Shown here in pieces: positions 1 to 13,260 of a stretch of DNA of 64,000 nt. Position 1 is the first letter of the stretch. The number at the start of each line of letters is the position of its first letter. The stretch covers positions 232,303,879 through 232,367,878 of the forward strand of contig CM061062.1 of assembly GCA_030762895.1 (NCBI GenBank), read 5' to 3'. Under the pieces are notes generated by a model. The model was not told the origin of the DNA. It ran no database searches and saw only the letters and a list, made by a program, of their open reading frames with translations. Source of the stretch: Sophora flavescens (Eukaryota > Streptophyta > Magnoliopsida > Fabales > Fabaceae). A program made the translations under genes and the position numbers.

Positions 1-2779
1 ATTAATAATCATATAACTTCTGCAAATTTTAAACACACCATACCATAACAATATTACGAACACTCACATATGTTTTATACACATAATACAAAACACTGTT
101 GAGGGTATCCTCACAGTAGAATCCCCCACAAGCATATACTTAAACAAAAGTTAAACAAAGCGGTAACATATAAAAAATGCCTCATGAGATGCACTGTCCA
201 TAACTAACTAGACTCTAATCACCATGGGTCACAGCTCGTCCTCTAGCCTTCGGTTCGTAGAGTTCCTTCCAACTCCTCCTGGTTACGCTCATCCACGGGG
301 TCTTCTCGTACGATTTCACAGGGAGATAAAATACAACAAACAAAAATATACAGGGGATAAGAAACACTTCTATCATCAAAAGTGGAAAAGAGTCATAGTA
401 AAATATATTGTAATTATCACAGACAGTCAACACACATGATTAACAAATCATCCTCAAGAATACCCTGTCATCCTCTACCCTCAATCTCATTCTACTCAAA
501 GACACCACAAATGTGTTTTACGTGTATTATATTACCAATACATGATGTATTATATTACCAATACACGTGAATCTCACCAACCCATTTTAATAACATCCTA
601 TTGCCTTAACCTTCCACTAGAACTCAACTCATATTCTAAGTCACCACACCTCATTAAAAGACATCATCTAGGTTAGTCACTTCTAAGTCACCATTATTTT
701 CACACCCAAAACAAAAAACTATCTCTAGAACAACATATATATCTTTGCTTAAAATCCACTAAGCACAATATCAACCAGGCAGATCATGCATAACATAACA
801 TCAGAAAATATTCAAACACCAAAATAATACGTCACATGCAGGTGGAATATCTCAACCAGATGATCACAGTAAATTCAATAACAATAATAAATGCAATCAA
901 CCTCAGATAAGATAAAATCATCCTAACGTCGATAAGCCTACAATCCCCGAATCACCATTGGTTTTACAGAAAAGGTTTCCAATGTGATTTTGGTCTTGTC
1001 GATTACTCGACTATTAGTTGAGTTTAGGTCACCCTACACAATTATCATATAATCTACTACTTATCGATTCCGACGATAGGTTGATTCTTTCCCCCACCTA
1101 AGTTATCACAGGAAACACGAAAACGACGATCCTCGTTATCCCCTCACGAGTTACCAAAACCACCTTCAACCAAATCAACAATAAAACAAATTAATCAACG
1201 AATCTAAATATGGACATATGGTTCTAGGTTCGGCCAACTCATCCAAATGAGGCTAGGGTTATATTCTTAATCTAAACTTTTAGGTACTAGTTCCTAGAGC
1301 ATTAATTAGCATAGATTAAGTGTTAATAGTTAAAATTATGAAACAAAATCTTCTAACCGACTAGGTTATGGTTTCGTCCTCAATTAACCAAAATAGGTTA
1401 TAAAATCCTTTTGATTTCAAAATCTTGGATTTGTGAGCACAAGGCATGCTGGAAGCAAAAACAAGTTTCATCCTTCAACAATTGTATACAAATATTTCAA
1501 TCTCTTCACTCTAAGGTTTCGGCCTTCCTTGAAAAAATAGGTTAGAAAATTCCTTTTGATTCAAGCTCTTGGATTTAGATAACATACATACTAGGGAGCT
1601 TAATTCAAGCCTTAGATTTCAAAATAGAAGCAAAAACACCAAACCCATTTTTCATGACAGTTTCGGCCTTGAGAAGAACAATAGGAAATAAAATGTTTTT
1701 GCTTACAAGTTCTTAGATGATGATAGTAGTGATCATAACTAGATCATAGAAATTGGTTTCACATTTTTAGGATTTTTCTACAATTTTCTAGAATTCTTTA
1801 AAGTTAAAGATCTAAGAAATGGAAACTTAAGAAATATGAAGAACAAGAGCTTAAAAAGAGAGGGGATGATCATGTTACCTAAGTTAAGAAGATGGAGGAA
1901 GAATATATGATGATCTTGGCAAGTTTCACTATCAAAACACTTGAAGCTTTTGAAGAATGAAAATGGAGTTTATGTGTAATTTGTGAAGAAAACTGAAGAA
2001 GATGAAGAAATGAGTGAAAGAGGGGGGGGGGGGGGTTGAGGTTTGGGTAGTTATATAGGCTTAGATTTAGGCTTTGTTTGGTTCATTAGAATTAAATTAA
2101 TAGGTTTTATGATTATTTAATTAATATAAGCTTAACCATAGTTAATAATTAACTTAACTAGGGTTACTTTGCTAACTAGGGTTAAAATTCATGTGGCTCA
2201 TATTCTTTTAGTGGTGTGGCTACCCCTTGTCCACACAAATTAACCATGGATCCTTAACCTTGGTTAAAATCCAACTCAACGTCGGTTAGGTTAAGCGTAG
2301 GGGTATTTTGGTAATTTCACGTGAAAATTCCCGATTATCCAAATTTAAGGCCGGACTCCTTGTCCTCTCTGCTACACTAACTTCCTAATACCTCGGCTCC
2401 ATAATCGACTCCGTTGTTTACCCGACTTAGGTTTTACGTGTTTTCCTTAAGGATTACGCCTGAATAAAATATCATTATTTCATTCTTAACGAATTTTTCC
2501 GAAATATGGAAAATCGTTCGGGACAAAACATAAAACCTAATGGTTTCGTTCACCATTCGATCTAAGGTTTTTGCTCAGTAAAACCGTACTGTCAGTAAAA
2601 ACGCAGACCGGGCTCCGTCGGAATTTTCAACCCAAAATTTCACCATAACCTTCTATCATAAGGTAGACTATGAATATGATTTTATTTTATTTAAAATCAT
2701 TCCCTAACTCTCAGATTAAAAATATAAATAATTATATTTTTACCCGGTTAAACAATGTAAAAAAAATCAGGCTGTTACA
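1..2779 (-). mobile_element. Gypsy LTR (family A), truncated by window edge
   Basis: Long terminal repeat of a Ty3/gypsy element in minus orientation; its outer terminus lies beyond the window. It ends in GGCTGTTACA, the terminus shared with the LTRs ending at 12794 and 17820. The interior tracks the other family A copies: a block on CACCATTGG/TTTTACAG near 950, repeated 'gttttcggcc'-type phrases, and the TCAGTAAAAACGCAGACCG block near 2590. It contains a 14-base G run at 2022-2035. Short ORFs in it (for example 215-433) resemble no protein and are not genes. Confidence 0.8.
521..567. repeat. Short hairpin-forming minisatellite
   Basis: Two copies of a unit whose arms GTGTATT and AATACAC flank ATATTACC. 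The unit is also amplified at the equivalent place in the LTR at 10246-10397. Confidence 0.75.
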
Positions 2780-2981
2780 ATAACCAAGTGAAGATTTGCA
2801 CTTCACTAACAAACTCACAATCACACATACTTATTAATATATCAATACACTAAATCATGACATGATACTTTAGCACATTAATCATCCTTTCCTACCAAAG
2901 TTCAAGTAAACTAAATCATCATTTTTCTTCAAATCTACATATATCAAATAAGCATATACTATACAAATCACAAGTTCACCA
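2780..2981 (-). mobile_element. LTR-like fragment (host of solo LTR), left part
   Basis: AT-rich non-coding DNA between two family A LTRs. It joins to 5513-6759 once the solo LTR at 2982-5507 and one target duplication are removed. No ORF. Confidence 0.45.
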
Positions 2982-5507
2982 TGAGACACCCCGTTGTGCC
3001 CCATTGTATTATTAAATTAGATCCTTATTATTTATTTACTTAATCGCGCGCTTATCGTTGAAAATACATAAAAATTAAAACTTAATTAATAATCATATGC
3101 TTCTGCAAATATAAAACACACCAAAACTATATTACATAAATACACACATATTTATCCTTTATTTTACACAATACTGTTTAGGGTATCTTCTCAGTAGGAT
3201 CCCACATAGGTACTTATTTATACAAACTGCTTATAACTAACAGAAAATAAAAATGTCTTATATGACTCACTGGCCCTAAACTTACTACACTATATTATTA
3301 GGATCAGTAGGTTGTTCTCCAGCGTCAGCTTCATACGGAATGTCATTCAACTCCTCAACAACCTCTGTCTCGTACATGGTTCCATCCATTTCCTCAGCAA
3401 CATATTCGTCCATCTGGTTTTCTAACGTAACAAAGTAGACATACACAAAAATACAGAAATAGGGAGATAAGAAACAGTTCTATCATCATAAATGGAAAAG
3501 ATTCATAGCATATAATACAATAATAGTCACAAACATGCATCACTCACAATTTACAATCATCCATACTTTATAACATCATCCTCTACCCTCCAACTCATGC
3601 AACTAAACCTTTATGCTGATGTGGCCACTGCTAATCCTGTCACACATCCCTCGTTAGGAATGTCAGTCAGTTGTCCAAGTGACACGTTCCCAACGCCGAT
3701 GCACATTGTTATCCATGGTGAGAATGCTCATGCAAAGCAATGACACTATAACTGCACAGTACCGTCGGTGCATAGCCTGATTTTCTCTCTCAACTCTGTC
3801 AAGGGTGCTAATGCATATCAATGACACTATAGTTGCACAACTTAAATTCTAATTTGGAACGGTCCACGAGAACTTCCGACCTCGTGTATCTCAAATACAC
3901 GGTTATGAACAACAATGCAACATATGATTCTCACTGACTTTTATCAACAACAACCTAGTACCTCAAGATTTTCCTCACAACCTCCACTTACATTCTATAT
4001 CACATCACTTCTATAAAATAATAGCGAGGCACCTCTAATTCATATTCAAAACTCTCACCCAAACAAAATACCTCCGAGCAATATATATCTTTCCTTAAAA
4101 TCAACTAAGCAATTTATCAAACCAGGAAGATCATACATAACACAATATCAACAAAATAATCAAACATCATAAAATATCACATAAAGCAAATTATCACAGC
4201 CAGCATATCACAATCAAATCAAATAAGAAATAAAGCCAAACATCCTTAACATCATAAAATCAACCTTAATGTCGATAAACCTACAATCCCCGAATCACCA
4301 TTGGTTTTACAGAAAGGGTTTCCAATGTGATTTTGGTCTTGTCGATTACTCGACTACTAGTAGGGTTTAGGTCGCCCTGCACAATTATCATATAATCTAC
4401 TACTTATCGATTCCGACGATAGGTTGATTCTTTTCCCCCACCTGAGCTTATCTCCGGAAACACGAACTTTCAGATCCTCGTCACAACACTACAGTTATTA
4501 AATCAACCTCTTGAAGATTGAAGAAATGAAGAAAATGATCAACCTTCACTAAGTTGAAAACTGGGCAGCTTGAGGGTGTGATGGTATTGTGAGTGTATCT
4601 CACAATATACTCATCCAAAAATCACGAACTTTGGCTTGTAAGAAAGATAAGAAGAAAAGGAATAACTTTGGTGTTGAAGGTTTTATTTGGTTCGGATCAT
4701 AACAGGGGTGAAAAGGGCCTTCTTTCTTCTGTTTCGTGGGTTGCTGAAATAGGAACAAATTTTATGTTGAGAGTTTTCCGATTTTCAGAAAGGAAGAGGG
4801 TCATATTTTCGGTGGGAATTCGGTGTTCTTATGAGTTTTGTAACTTAGTTGGTGAGGAAGATGAAGAGAATGAAGGTGATGAAGAAATGAAGAAATCAAG
4901 GAGAATTGTGGGGAGGAATACCATGGGGGAAAAAGGGGTATTTATAGGTAGGGAATTGTCTTAACCTAGATTAAGTTTAACTAACCATGGTTAAGTTAAG
5001 ATATAGATATAAATATCTAGATGTTTTCAAATAAATATCTAGATATTTTAACCAAATATCTAGATATTTTCAAATAAATATATTTTTACTAAATATCTAG
5101 ATATTTCCATCCGTTCCAGGCTCCGTCGATTACCCGCTTTAATGACGAAATGCCTGAATGCCGTCGAATATCTTATTTTTTTACGAAATTTTTGAAAATA
5201 GCCTATCTTGCTGGAAACATGATAAAAACATACTTTGTTTCGTTCATGAGTCAAAATTAGGTTTTCTGCTCAGTAAAATTATACTGTCAGTGAAAACTCT
5301 GACCGGGTTCCATCTGAATTTTCAACCCAAATTTTAATCGTAAGCTTCTACCCTAAGATAGAGTATGAATACGATTTTTGTTTCATAAAAATCAATCTCC
5401 ATGAACTCGGATAAAAATATAAATAAATATATTTATACCGGTTAATACAGCGAAAATATTTTTACTGAAAAAAATAAAAATCGGAAAATAAAAAGTAGGG
5501 TGTTAAA
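2982..5507 (-). mobile_element. Solo gypsy LTR (family A) with CACCA target duplication
   Basis: Starts with TGAGACACCCCGTTGTG, the plus-strand start of family A LTRs, and ends TGTTAAA where others end TGTTACA. The 5 bases before it (2977-2981) and after it (5508-5512) are both CACCA. No internal region is attached, so it is a solo LTR of 2,526 bp left by LTR-LTR recombination. A 123-codon ORF at 4593-4964 has no recognisable domain and lies wholly in the LTR. Confidence 0.82.
5001..5107. repeat. Tandem palindromic ATATCTAGATAT minisatellite
   Basis: Five or so imperfect copies of a roughly 20-30 bp unit centred on the palindrome TATCTAGATA. They lie in the solo LTR. Confidence 0.75.
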
Positions 5508-5512
5508 CACCA

Positions 5513-6759
5513 CATGAATAACACAATCATCACATCAAGTCCTCTTAGAGGATCACATATACACAAAGCCATAACCCTAATACTTAGGGCTTTCAAGACA
5601 ACACAAACACAATATAAACCACACACACACCCACTAAATGGTAGATGAAGGTTATTCCCCCCCATACCTCTTGTAGCTCTCAAAAGAAAGACATCCTCTT
5701 TGTTCCACAAAGTCACAGAATCAACTCCATCACCATTACCTTCACCCATCAAACAACAAAACAAGTTAAAGAATGAAAAAACCACTTGACCCATTTTATT
5801 TTGAGGGTTTCGTCCATCAATAGAAAAATAGGGTAGAAATTTCTTTTGCTCTCAACCTTTTGGATCTTGAGTCTAGAGGTCTTAGAGAGCTCATAAAAAA
5901 TATCACAACATCAAGACCATTTTTCTATAATTTTCTAGAAATTTATCAAGAAAATGGGTAGAAACTTGAACTTGAGAAAACAAGTGGATGAACATAAATT
6001 TCATGAAAGGAAAGGATGTTTAGGTCATGGAGAAGGAGAATATACCTCTAGAAAGTGAAGAAATGATCAAGAGCTTGGAGCTCCAATGGAAACCTTGAAT
6101 ATGAACTTAGTGTTTTTTTATGAACAAGGTGAAGAAGTTTGATGAAATGAAGGGCATGTGAGTGTGGTAGGGACTGCAAGAAATTTGAGTAAGTGAGGAG
6201 GTGGTAGGATTAAGTTTAGGACACAAAAGGAATTGCATAAAGACTTAGGGGTAAAATGGTTTTTTCACATATAAATATCTAGATATTTTGTTTCCAACAA
6301 TCATGACTATGGTGAGTCATGGTGGTGACTCACCACATGACTCACCCCCTAAGGTGGCAAGGTGTCCCATCAATCCAGCATCTGGTTCTATCTCTACAGT
6401 TCCGTATCCGGCTTCGTCGTTTACACGATTTAGGTTTTCTTTGAAGATTCATCCGAATAAAATATAATATTTTATTTTTGAGCGAAAATTTTCAAAAAAG
6501 ATTCTATCACTTAAAAAGTGATAAAAATACAAAACTTTTCAGTTTCGGGTCAAATTAGGGTTTCTGCTGATACAAAAGTATATTGTTAGCGAAAACACAG
6601 ACCGATTTCTGTCTGAGTTTTAAACCTAAAATTTACCCGTAACTTCCTTCGATATAGAAGGTCTCAACTATGATTTTGTTTTCCTCAAAATCATTTTCTA
6701 GATCCCCAATAATAATACAAAATATAATTATCGGTCAAGAGACGAGAAAACGGGGTGTT
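5513..6759 (-). mobile_element. LTR-like fragment, right part
   Basis: Continues the sequence interrupted at 2981. It has LTR-like phrases in family A order, including the block near 6590 (AACACAGACCG), and ends near GGGGTGTTCC, a degraded version of the usual LTR terminus. No polypurine tract or coding sequence follows. The 110-codon ORF at 5462-5794 spans the solo-LTR boundary and is not a gene. Confidence 0.5.
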
Positions 6760-7160
6760 CCGCTGAAGGAACCACTTGTTGAACGTACCAGCCATGGTAC
6801 GACATGTGGTCGGAGTGAACCAGTGGTGTGGGATTGTGCAACCGCTGGACCAGGCGACGAATGGACTGGGATTATGTAGCGAAGTTGGATTGTGGGACGA
6901 CTGGATTGGGCGGCGGCCGTAGGTGGAAGTGCAATCTGAAAGAAGAAAGCGAGAAGGAAAGAAAGAGAACAAGCAGTGGTTCTAACCGACCGATTTTTAA
7001 GAACCTATTATGGTTCGTCGGTTTCACCGGTTCAGGCCGGTTAAGACGGTTTTTGAGTGGTTTGTTGGGACTAGCGCTTCTTAGGGGCCAGCCGAACCGT
7101 AGGCACGATCGGTTCCCGGTTGAAACGACTAGTCGGATTCAGTTCTTAAAATATTGAAAA
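6760..7160. other. GC-richer unassigned segment
   Basis: Compositionally unlike its AT-rich neighbours. It contains repeated GGTT/AACC words (accggttcaggccggttaag near 7028) typical of low-complexity plant repeats. Overlapping ORFs of 69-109 codons on both strands look like chance ORFs. I recognise nothing in it. Confidence 0.35.
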
Positions 7161-8035
7161 TATGGAATGTTTGGTTTGTCTCCAGTTTCTTGTTTTCATT
7201 TTATGATTTAAAAAATAATTACAAAAAAATAAAATAAAATAATAAAATTGTCACCTTATTTTCATTATGTTTCGTGATAAAAAAGATCTATATAGGAAAC
7301 ATAGAAGACAAACAAAAAAGTTGTTCTTAATGTTTTCTGTACAATTTTTTGAAAAATAAGAAACATAATAAAAAAATGTGACAATTTTATAATTATTTGT
7401 GTTGTAATTATTTATAAAATTTGGAAATAAAAACAGGAAACTATGAACAAATCAAATTGGCCCTATGGGCCTCTTTCCTACCTTTCCATTTCCTATTTTT
7501 AGAAATAATAATAAAATTAACACTTTGTACAGGAAATAGTGAAAAAAAAAGATGTTTGCAATATTTCCTACACAAATTTTTTAAAATAGAAATTATTATA
7601 GAAACAATGTGGCTGTTTTATAATTATTTCTGAAAAAAATAAAAATATTAGTGACATGTTTAACGAGGTATTCTATATTTATATGTTTTTTATCATCAAT
7701 TATAAGTACTTTAATTTATTTTTATATATTTATTAAAGAAAGTGATATAAAGAGAGAAAAAATATTTAAATAATATTAAAAAATTAATTATAAAAATAAA
7801 ATTTCTTTACATTATCCTCAAATCCTATTTTAACTTGTCTAACAACTATTCCACATCACTTTAAACTTAACATGATCATTCCTTAATTCTATTTCTCACC
7901 TCAAAACAACTTTGCAACAATTTATCAACCTTACTTAAAGTATGAGGATCTTACTAAATTCAACTTGTAAGCCTAAGTTTCCAATCGAATCCTCAACTAT
8001 AATTATCATTTCAACAACTAATTGCTCGCTACAAC
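7161..8035. other. AT-rich non-coding stretch
   Basis: Strongly AT-rich, with many short A and T runs and no supported ORF. It lies where the rest of the pol gene of the gypsy element at 8036-12794 should be, so that element is truncated here. Confidence 0.4.
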
Positions 8036-9335
8036 TTATCCAAAAAGACTAATTACTCCCATAAACTTCTTGTCCTTCATGCTATGCAAACAAACAAACA
8101 AAAATATACCCGTCATCAAGTACTTACCTTCTATGAGATCTGTAGATTGAGGGAGTTCAGCTCCCCTCATGATAAACACTCTCCCAATGGCCTGAGGTCT
8201 GGCCACTTGTGGTCTTGCTGCCGGAACTTCTCTTCCAGTTCCACCTCTATTGTTTCCCGCTCTTCTTCCCGCAGCTGTCGGTTGTTGCACAAACTGCTGT
8301 ATGCAGTCTCGTGCCATACGACCTGGTTTCCCACAGTTGAAACAACTAGCCCGATTCATACAGTCTCTAGCATAATGCGGTCCTCCTCATATGAAACAAA
8401 CTAAGTGTTGCGGTTGCTGACCCGCTCTAGCCATTAGTGCTGGTGCAGGGTTCTGTCCTGGTCTAGCATATGGTTCCCGTCTCCACTGAGGACCAGTATC
8501 TACTCTCCTCTGAACATCTGATCAATTAGGACCTCCAGTCCTAGGTTGCTTCTGTTCAGCAGCCATCCTCAGATCTATACTTTCAATGGCACTGCATCTC
8601 TAAACTAGCTCGGGGAAATACTGAATGTCAAGAGACACTACCACCCTCTGCAGTTCATTTCTAAGTCCTTCCTCGAATCTTCTACATTGCCAGTCCTCAC
8701 TTGGAAATCTCTGATAGAATTCCGAAAACTTAATCAACGCCTCAAAATGGGACGCATAATCACCTACCGACATATTGCCATGTTTGAGATTTGTAAATTC
8801 TTTTTCCTTCTCATGTGGAACTTGACGCGGAAAATACTTTTCGAAAAAGCAATTAGTGAATAAATTCCAGTTAATGTTTCTGGCCTTGGCTTCCAACAAT
8901 CTTTCCTTTCCTTTCCACCAGAATTCTGCTCCTTTAGTTAACATGAAGGCAGCGTAGGCTACTTTCTTCTCCTCACTGCAGCGCATAGTAGCAAATATCT
9001 TCTCAATCTCTTGTATCCACCATTCCTCCTTCTCTGGGTCATACTCTCCTCGAAATTGAGGTGGCTTTCCGTTCATAAAATTAGTCAATCCGTCATCTTC
9101 AGCTGCAACCGCCCTTCTTTGATTCTTTATTTCTAGCTGCTCTTTGTTTATCTGCAGCATCTCAGCATTCTGCTGGGTTTGCAATAGCATAGTAGCAACT
9201 ATGGTTTCCATTGTATTTGGAGCCGAAGATGATCCTCCTCCATTATCAGTATTGTCAGCATTACCATTGACAGTTCCAATAATCCTTTATGGAGTTGTCA
9301 CCGCTGTTAGTTGGACGTCCTCTTCCGCGAGCCAT
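8036..9335 (-). pseudogene. gag: Ty3/gypsy (Tekay-like) gag, decayed
   Basis: Capsid-nucleocapsid gene of the element whose primer site and 5' LTR lie just above it. Translation would start at the ATG at 9333-9335 (MARGRGRP..., a typical start for this lineage). A frameshift near 9280 leads into the Retrotrans_gag domain (FRGEYDPEKEEWWIQEIEKIF region, about 9080-9000; WWKGKERLL and YFPRQVPHEKEKEF further on). In-frame stops follow at the end of the domain (8600) and once more before the nucleocapsid. Of two zinc knuckles, the first has lost a cysteine to TGA (near 8388) and the second (CFNCGKPGRMARDC, 8338-8297) keeps Cys-Cys but has Arg for the usual Gly-His stretch. The protease start (DLIEGKYL) is the last recognisable pol sequence before truncation. 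No functional product is expected. Confidence 0.88.
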
Positions 9336-9580
9336 GATTCTGTAAAAGAAATCATCCGCTCTTATTAGTATGACATATAATACTAAATAGGCAAGTATAT
9401 ACATACCGTATGCCATACCAATATTAATTTTCACAGTAAAATCGGACGCACTACCAAACTTCTAACCATAGTCAAAATCCAAGGTGGATTTAACTAGACA
9501 CGGCCAGTAACAACATCCTAAACCTCGCAGTCCTTGATTCTGATCGGACATAAACCAATAGTCCGTTTTAGAACCAAACT

Positions 9581-9592
9581 GCTCTGATACCA
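9581..9592 (-). other. Primer binding site (initiator tRNA-Met)
   Basis: The minus strand reads TGGTATCAGAGC, complementary to the 3' end of plant initiator Met-tRNA, two bases from the LTR edge at 9595. It fixes the element's orientation as minus and identifies 9595-12794 as the 5' LTR. Confidence 0.92.
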
Positions 9593-9594
9593 AA

Positions 9595-12500
9595 TGAGAC
9601 ACCCCGTTGTGTCCTGGTGTTTTATTAGATTAAAACTTTATTACTTTATTCCTTAATCTCTTGCTTAACGGGAAAAGACGTAAAAATTAATACTTATTTA
9701 ATTATCATATAACTTCTGCAAATTTACAACACACCAACGTTAATATATATAAATACACACTTGTTTATTTATTACAATACCAAAACACTGTTAAGGGTAC
9801 CCTCTCAGTAGGATCCCTCACATGCATAAACTTAACTACAGACATACTTAGCGGAAATATAAATACTCCTTAGACACATTGACCATAATGTCTATACTCT
9901 AATCGCCATGGATCACTGTTCGACCTCCAGCGTCTGGTTCGTAAGGAGTTCCATCCAACTCCTCAGCAACATAACCCTCCATCAGGTCTTCTAACGTAAA
10001 CCAAAGTAACCCACAAAAATACAGAAACATAGGGGATAAGAAGCATTTTTATCATCAAAACGCAGAAAAGAGTAATAGTAAATTATACAGTAATTGTCAC
10101 AGACATAACATCATCCAACACCTAACTAACAAAACATCCTCAAACTCAAGTATCATCCTCTACCCTCAATCTCATGCTACTCAAAGACACCATAGCTGCA
10201 CACCTATTTCTAAGGTGGAAGTGGTCTCGCGAGAACTCTTGATTTTACGTGTATTATATTACCAATACACATATGTGTTTTACGTGTATTATATTACCAA
10301 TACACGGTGTATTATATTACCAATACGCAGATGTCCTTTTACGTGTATTATATTACCAATACACTTTTGTCCTTGTGTATTATATAACCAATACACGGTT
10401 GTGGACAACAACACCTATACTTGAATCTCACCAACCAGTTTTAACAACTTCCTAGTGCCTTAACCTTCCACTAGAACTCAACACATATTCTAGGTCACCG
10501 CACTTCATTAAAATACATAATCTAGGTTAGGCACCTCTAAGTCACCATTATTCTCACACCCAAAACAAACAACTATCTCTCAAACAACATATATATCTTT
10601 GCTTAAAATCCACTAAATACAATATTAAAAACCAGGCAGATCATGCATAACACAATATCAATAAAATATTCAAATACCACAAAATATCACATAAGGAATT
10701 CAATAATAATAATAAATTCAATCAACCTCAGATAAGATAAAATCATCCTAACGTCGATAAACCTACTATCTCCGAATCACCATTGGTTTTACAGAAAAGG
10801 TTTCCAATGTGATTTTGGTCTTGTCAATTACTCGACTGCTAGTAGGGTTTAGGTCGCCCTACACAATTATCATATAATCTACTACTTATCTATTCCGATG
10901 ATAGGTTGATTATTTCCCCCACCTGAGTTAGCACCGAAATCCGAACTCGACCTTCCTCGCTATCACACCACATCTTAATAGTTTCACCTTGAACCAAACA
11001 ACATAACTATAATTAATCAAACAATAGCCATCTATGACACTTTAGGGCTAGGTTCGACCAAGACTAAAAAAATAGGTTTTGGTTATCTTCTTAATGCCAT
11101 CTTTTGGATCCTAGTTACTAGAGTCTTAACTAACATAGATTACTTATTACAAGACTAAAATTTGAAACAAAATCCTCTAGCCTTTAGGGTTAGGGTTTCA
11201 GCCATGTATAGTAAAATAGGCTTGGAAATTCTTTTTGATTTGAGTTCTTGAATTTAGATTACTTAGATACTTAAGAGTATTAAACAATCATTAGAATTCA
11301 TAAGTTTAACAAAATCAATAAACTCCTAAATTCTACATTTCCGGACAACACAATAAAATCAGGATAGAAATATTTTTTGAAGTTAAGCTCTTAGATCATA
11401 ACCATATAGGTATTAGAGAGCTTAACCCAAGCATTAGATTTCCTAAAAGAAGCAAAAATACCAAACCCATTTTCTATCCTAGGTTCCGCCAGATCAAGAT
11501 CATATAGGTAGAAAATGTTTTTTCTCACACACTCTTAGATAATGAAAGTAGATGACATAACAAGATCATAGAAATTGGTTTCACATTTTTATGATTTTTC
11601 TACAATTTTCTAGAATTATTCAAAATTCTAGATCTAAGAAATGAAAAACTATGAAATAGGAAGATTAAGATCTTGAGATGAGATGAGATGATCATGGATG
11701 ATCCTATTACCTCAAGTGTATGAAGAATATGAAGAAAAGATGATGGTCTTGACAAGTTCTTCAATGGAAGCACTTGGAGCTCTTGAAGAAGATAATGGAG
11801 TTTTGGTGATTTGTGAAGAAATGAAGAAAAAATGAAGAAGATGAGTGAAAGGGGAGGGAGGCCACGGTTTGGGGGGTATATATAGGAGTAATCTTATGCC
11901 TTGTTTGGTTTGTTAAGCTTAGATTAATAGTTTTTATGAATATTTAATTAATATAAGCTTAACCATAGTTAATAATTAACTTAACTGAGGTTACCTTTAC
12001 TAACTAAGGTTAATTAATATGTGGCTCACATTTAGTGGAGGGTGTGACTGATTCTAGACCACACTAACTAACCATGGTTCCTTAACCATGATTAAAATCT
12101 AACTTAACTTTGGTTAGGTTAAGCTAAAAGGGCATTTTGGTCATTTCACCTAAATTTACATTTAATGCTTCATAAATGCTTGGTGAGTCATGGTGGTGAC
12201 TCACCCCATGACTCAGCTCCTTTGGTGTCCGGTTTTGTCTCTGCACCTCCCTTCTCGACTCCGTTAGTTCCCCGATTAGGGTTTTACGCCCGTATAAAAG
12301 AGTAATATTTTGTTTTCACCTGAAAATTTTCAAACAAACCAAACTCATTGGCAATATGATTTAAATATAAACCATTTCGTTCACGAGTCCAAATTAGGTT
12401 TTCTGATCATTAAAATCTTACTATTAGTGAAAATACCGACTGTTTTCCGTTCGAATTTTTGCCAAAATTCGCCCGAATAAACATAATATTTTATTTCTGA

Positions 12501-12794
12501 TCAGAAATTTGAAAAGTAGACTTCCTCTCGGACAAAATATTAAAAAATCTACAAATTCAGTTTTTGGGTCAAATTAGGGTTTTTTGTCAGTATAAAGTTA
12601 TACTGTCAGTTAAAAACGCAGATCGGTTTCCGTCTTAGTTTTAAACCCAAATTTTAACCAGAGCTTCCTACCATAGAGTAGGTTCTAGATATGATTTTGT
12701 TTTCTCAAAAACCATTTCCTAAATCTCAGATAAAAATATAAATAAATATATTTTTACCCAGTTAAATAGCGTAATAAAAAAATAGGCTGTTACA
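9595..12794 (-). mobile_element. 5' LTR of gypsy element (family A)
   Basis: Full-length LTR of 3,200 bp, with plus-strand ends TGAGACACC and GGCTGTTACA, adjoining the primer site and gag pseudogene. The matching 3' LTR and most of pol are absent, so the element is truncated on its left. It carries an expanded hairpin minisatellite at 10246-10397. Promoter signals must lie here by analogy with other LTRs, but I could not place a TATA box with confidence. Confidence 0.88.
10246..10397. repeat. Expanded hairpin minisatellite in LTR
   Basis: Five tandem copies of a unit of about 25-45 bp built on GTGTATTATATTACCAATA; each can fold with GTGTATT/AATACAC arms. The short ORFs reading YYITNT repeats in two frames are by-products of this array. 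Confidence 0.85.
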
Positions 12795-13260
12795 GGATGA
12801 ATATGCGAACAAACTCACAGCACCCTGGTTAATAAGATAACACGGCAAAATGCCTACAAATGTGACCAAATCAAAGTGACCAGAATACCAATGCCTCCAG
12901 ATATGTAACGCTGACGCCCAAGTCTTGATTGAATCTGTAATGGATCGAAGCTGATCTACCAATGTGAACCAAATGAACACCACAACAAGACGGGAAACCA
13001 AACGACACTTCAATAAGATGACGAACAAAACACCACCGCACGTAGACGACGAAAACATGGAAAAACACAAACGAAAAACCATATATGTGGAAAAACCACT
13101 TATTTATATGAAAGGAGAGAAAAAAACGACGCGAAGGGGTGATTCCAGGCCAAAAAATGGCCCAAAACCGCCCCCTTCCTGTGGATGAGGAAGAAGGAAA
13201 AGAGGAGTAGAGAGAAGGTTGAGAGACAGAGGCGGCTCTAGGTTAGGGTTATTTTTACAA
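12795..13260. other. Unassigned segment next to LTR
   Basis: Begins immediately after the 5' LTR terminus, so its first bases (GGATG) are the expected target flank. The minus strand has overlapping ORFs of 106 and 65 codons with no recognisable domain, and the segment ends in a purine-rich stretch. It could be a 5' untranslated region of a non-LTR element or low-copy host DNA. I cannot decide. Confidence 0.3.

Noticed and set aside
4593..4964. 123-codon ORF as a gene
   Set aside because: It lies entirely inside a solo LTR, shows no recognisable domain and is not conserved in related LTR copies.
9581..9592. Met-tRNA match as part of a tRNA gene
   Set aside because: Only 12 bases match and they sit at an LTR edge. 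The sites at 37920 and 50936 are likewise primer sites.
10246..10397. Evenly repeated short units as a CRISPR array
   Set aside because: Units are contiguous or nearly so, with no unique spacers, inside a plant LTR. Other minisatellites (15855-16121, 62030-62340) were rejected for the same reason.
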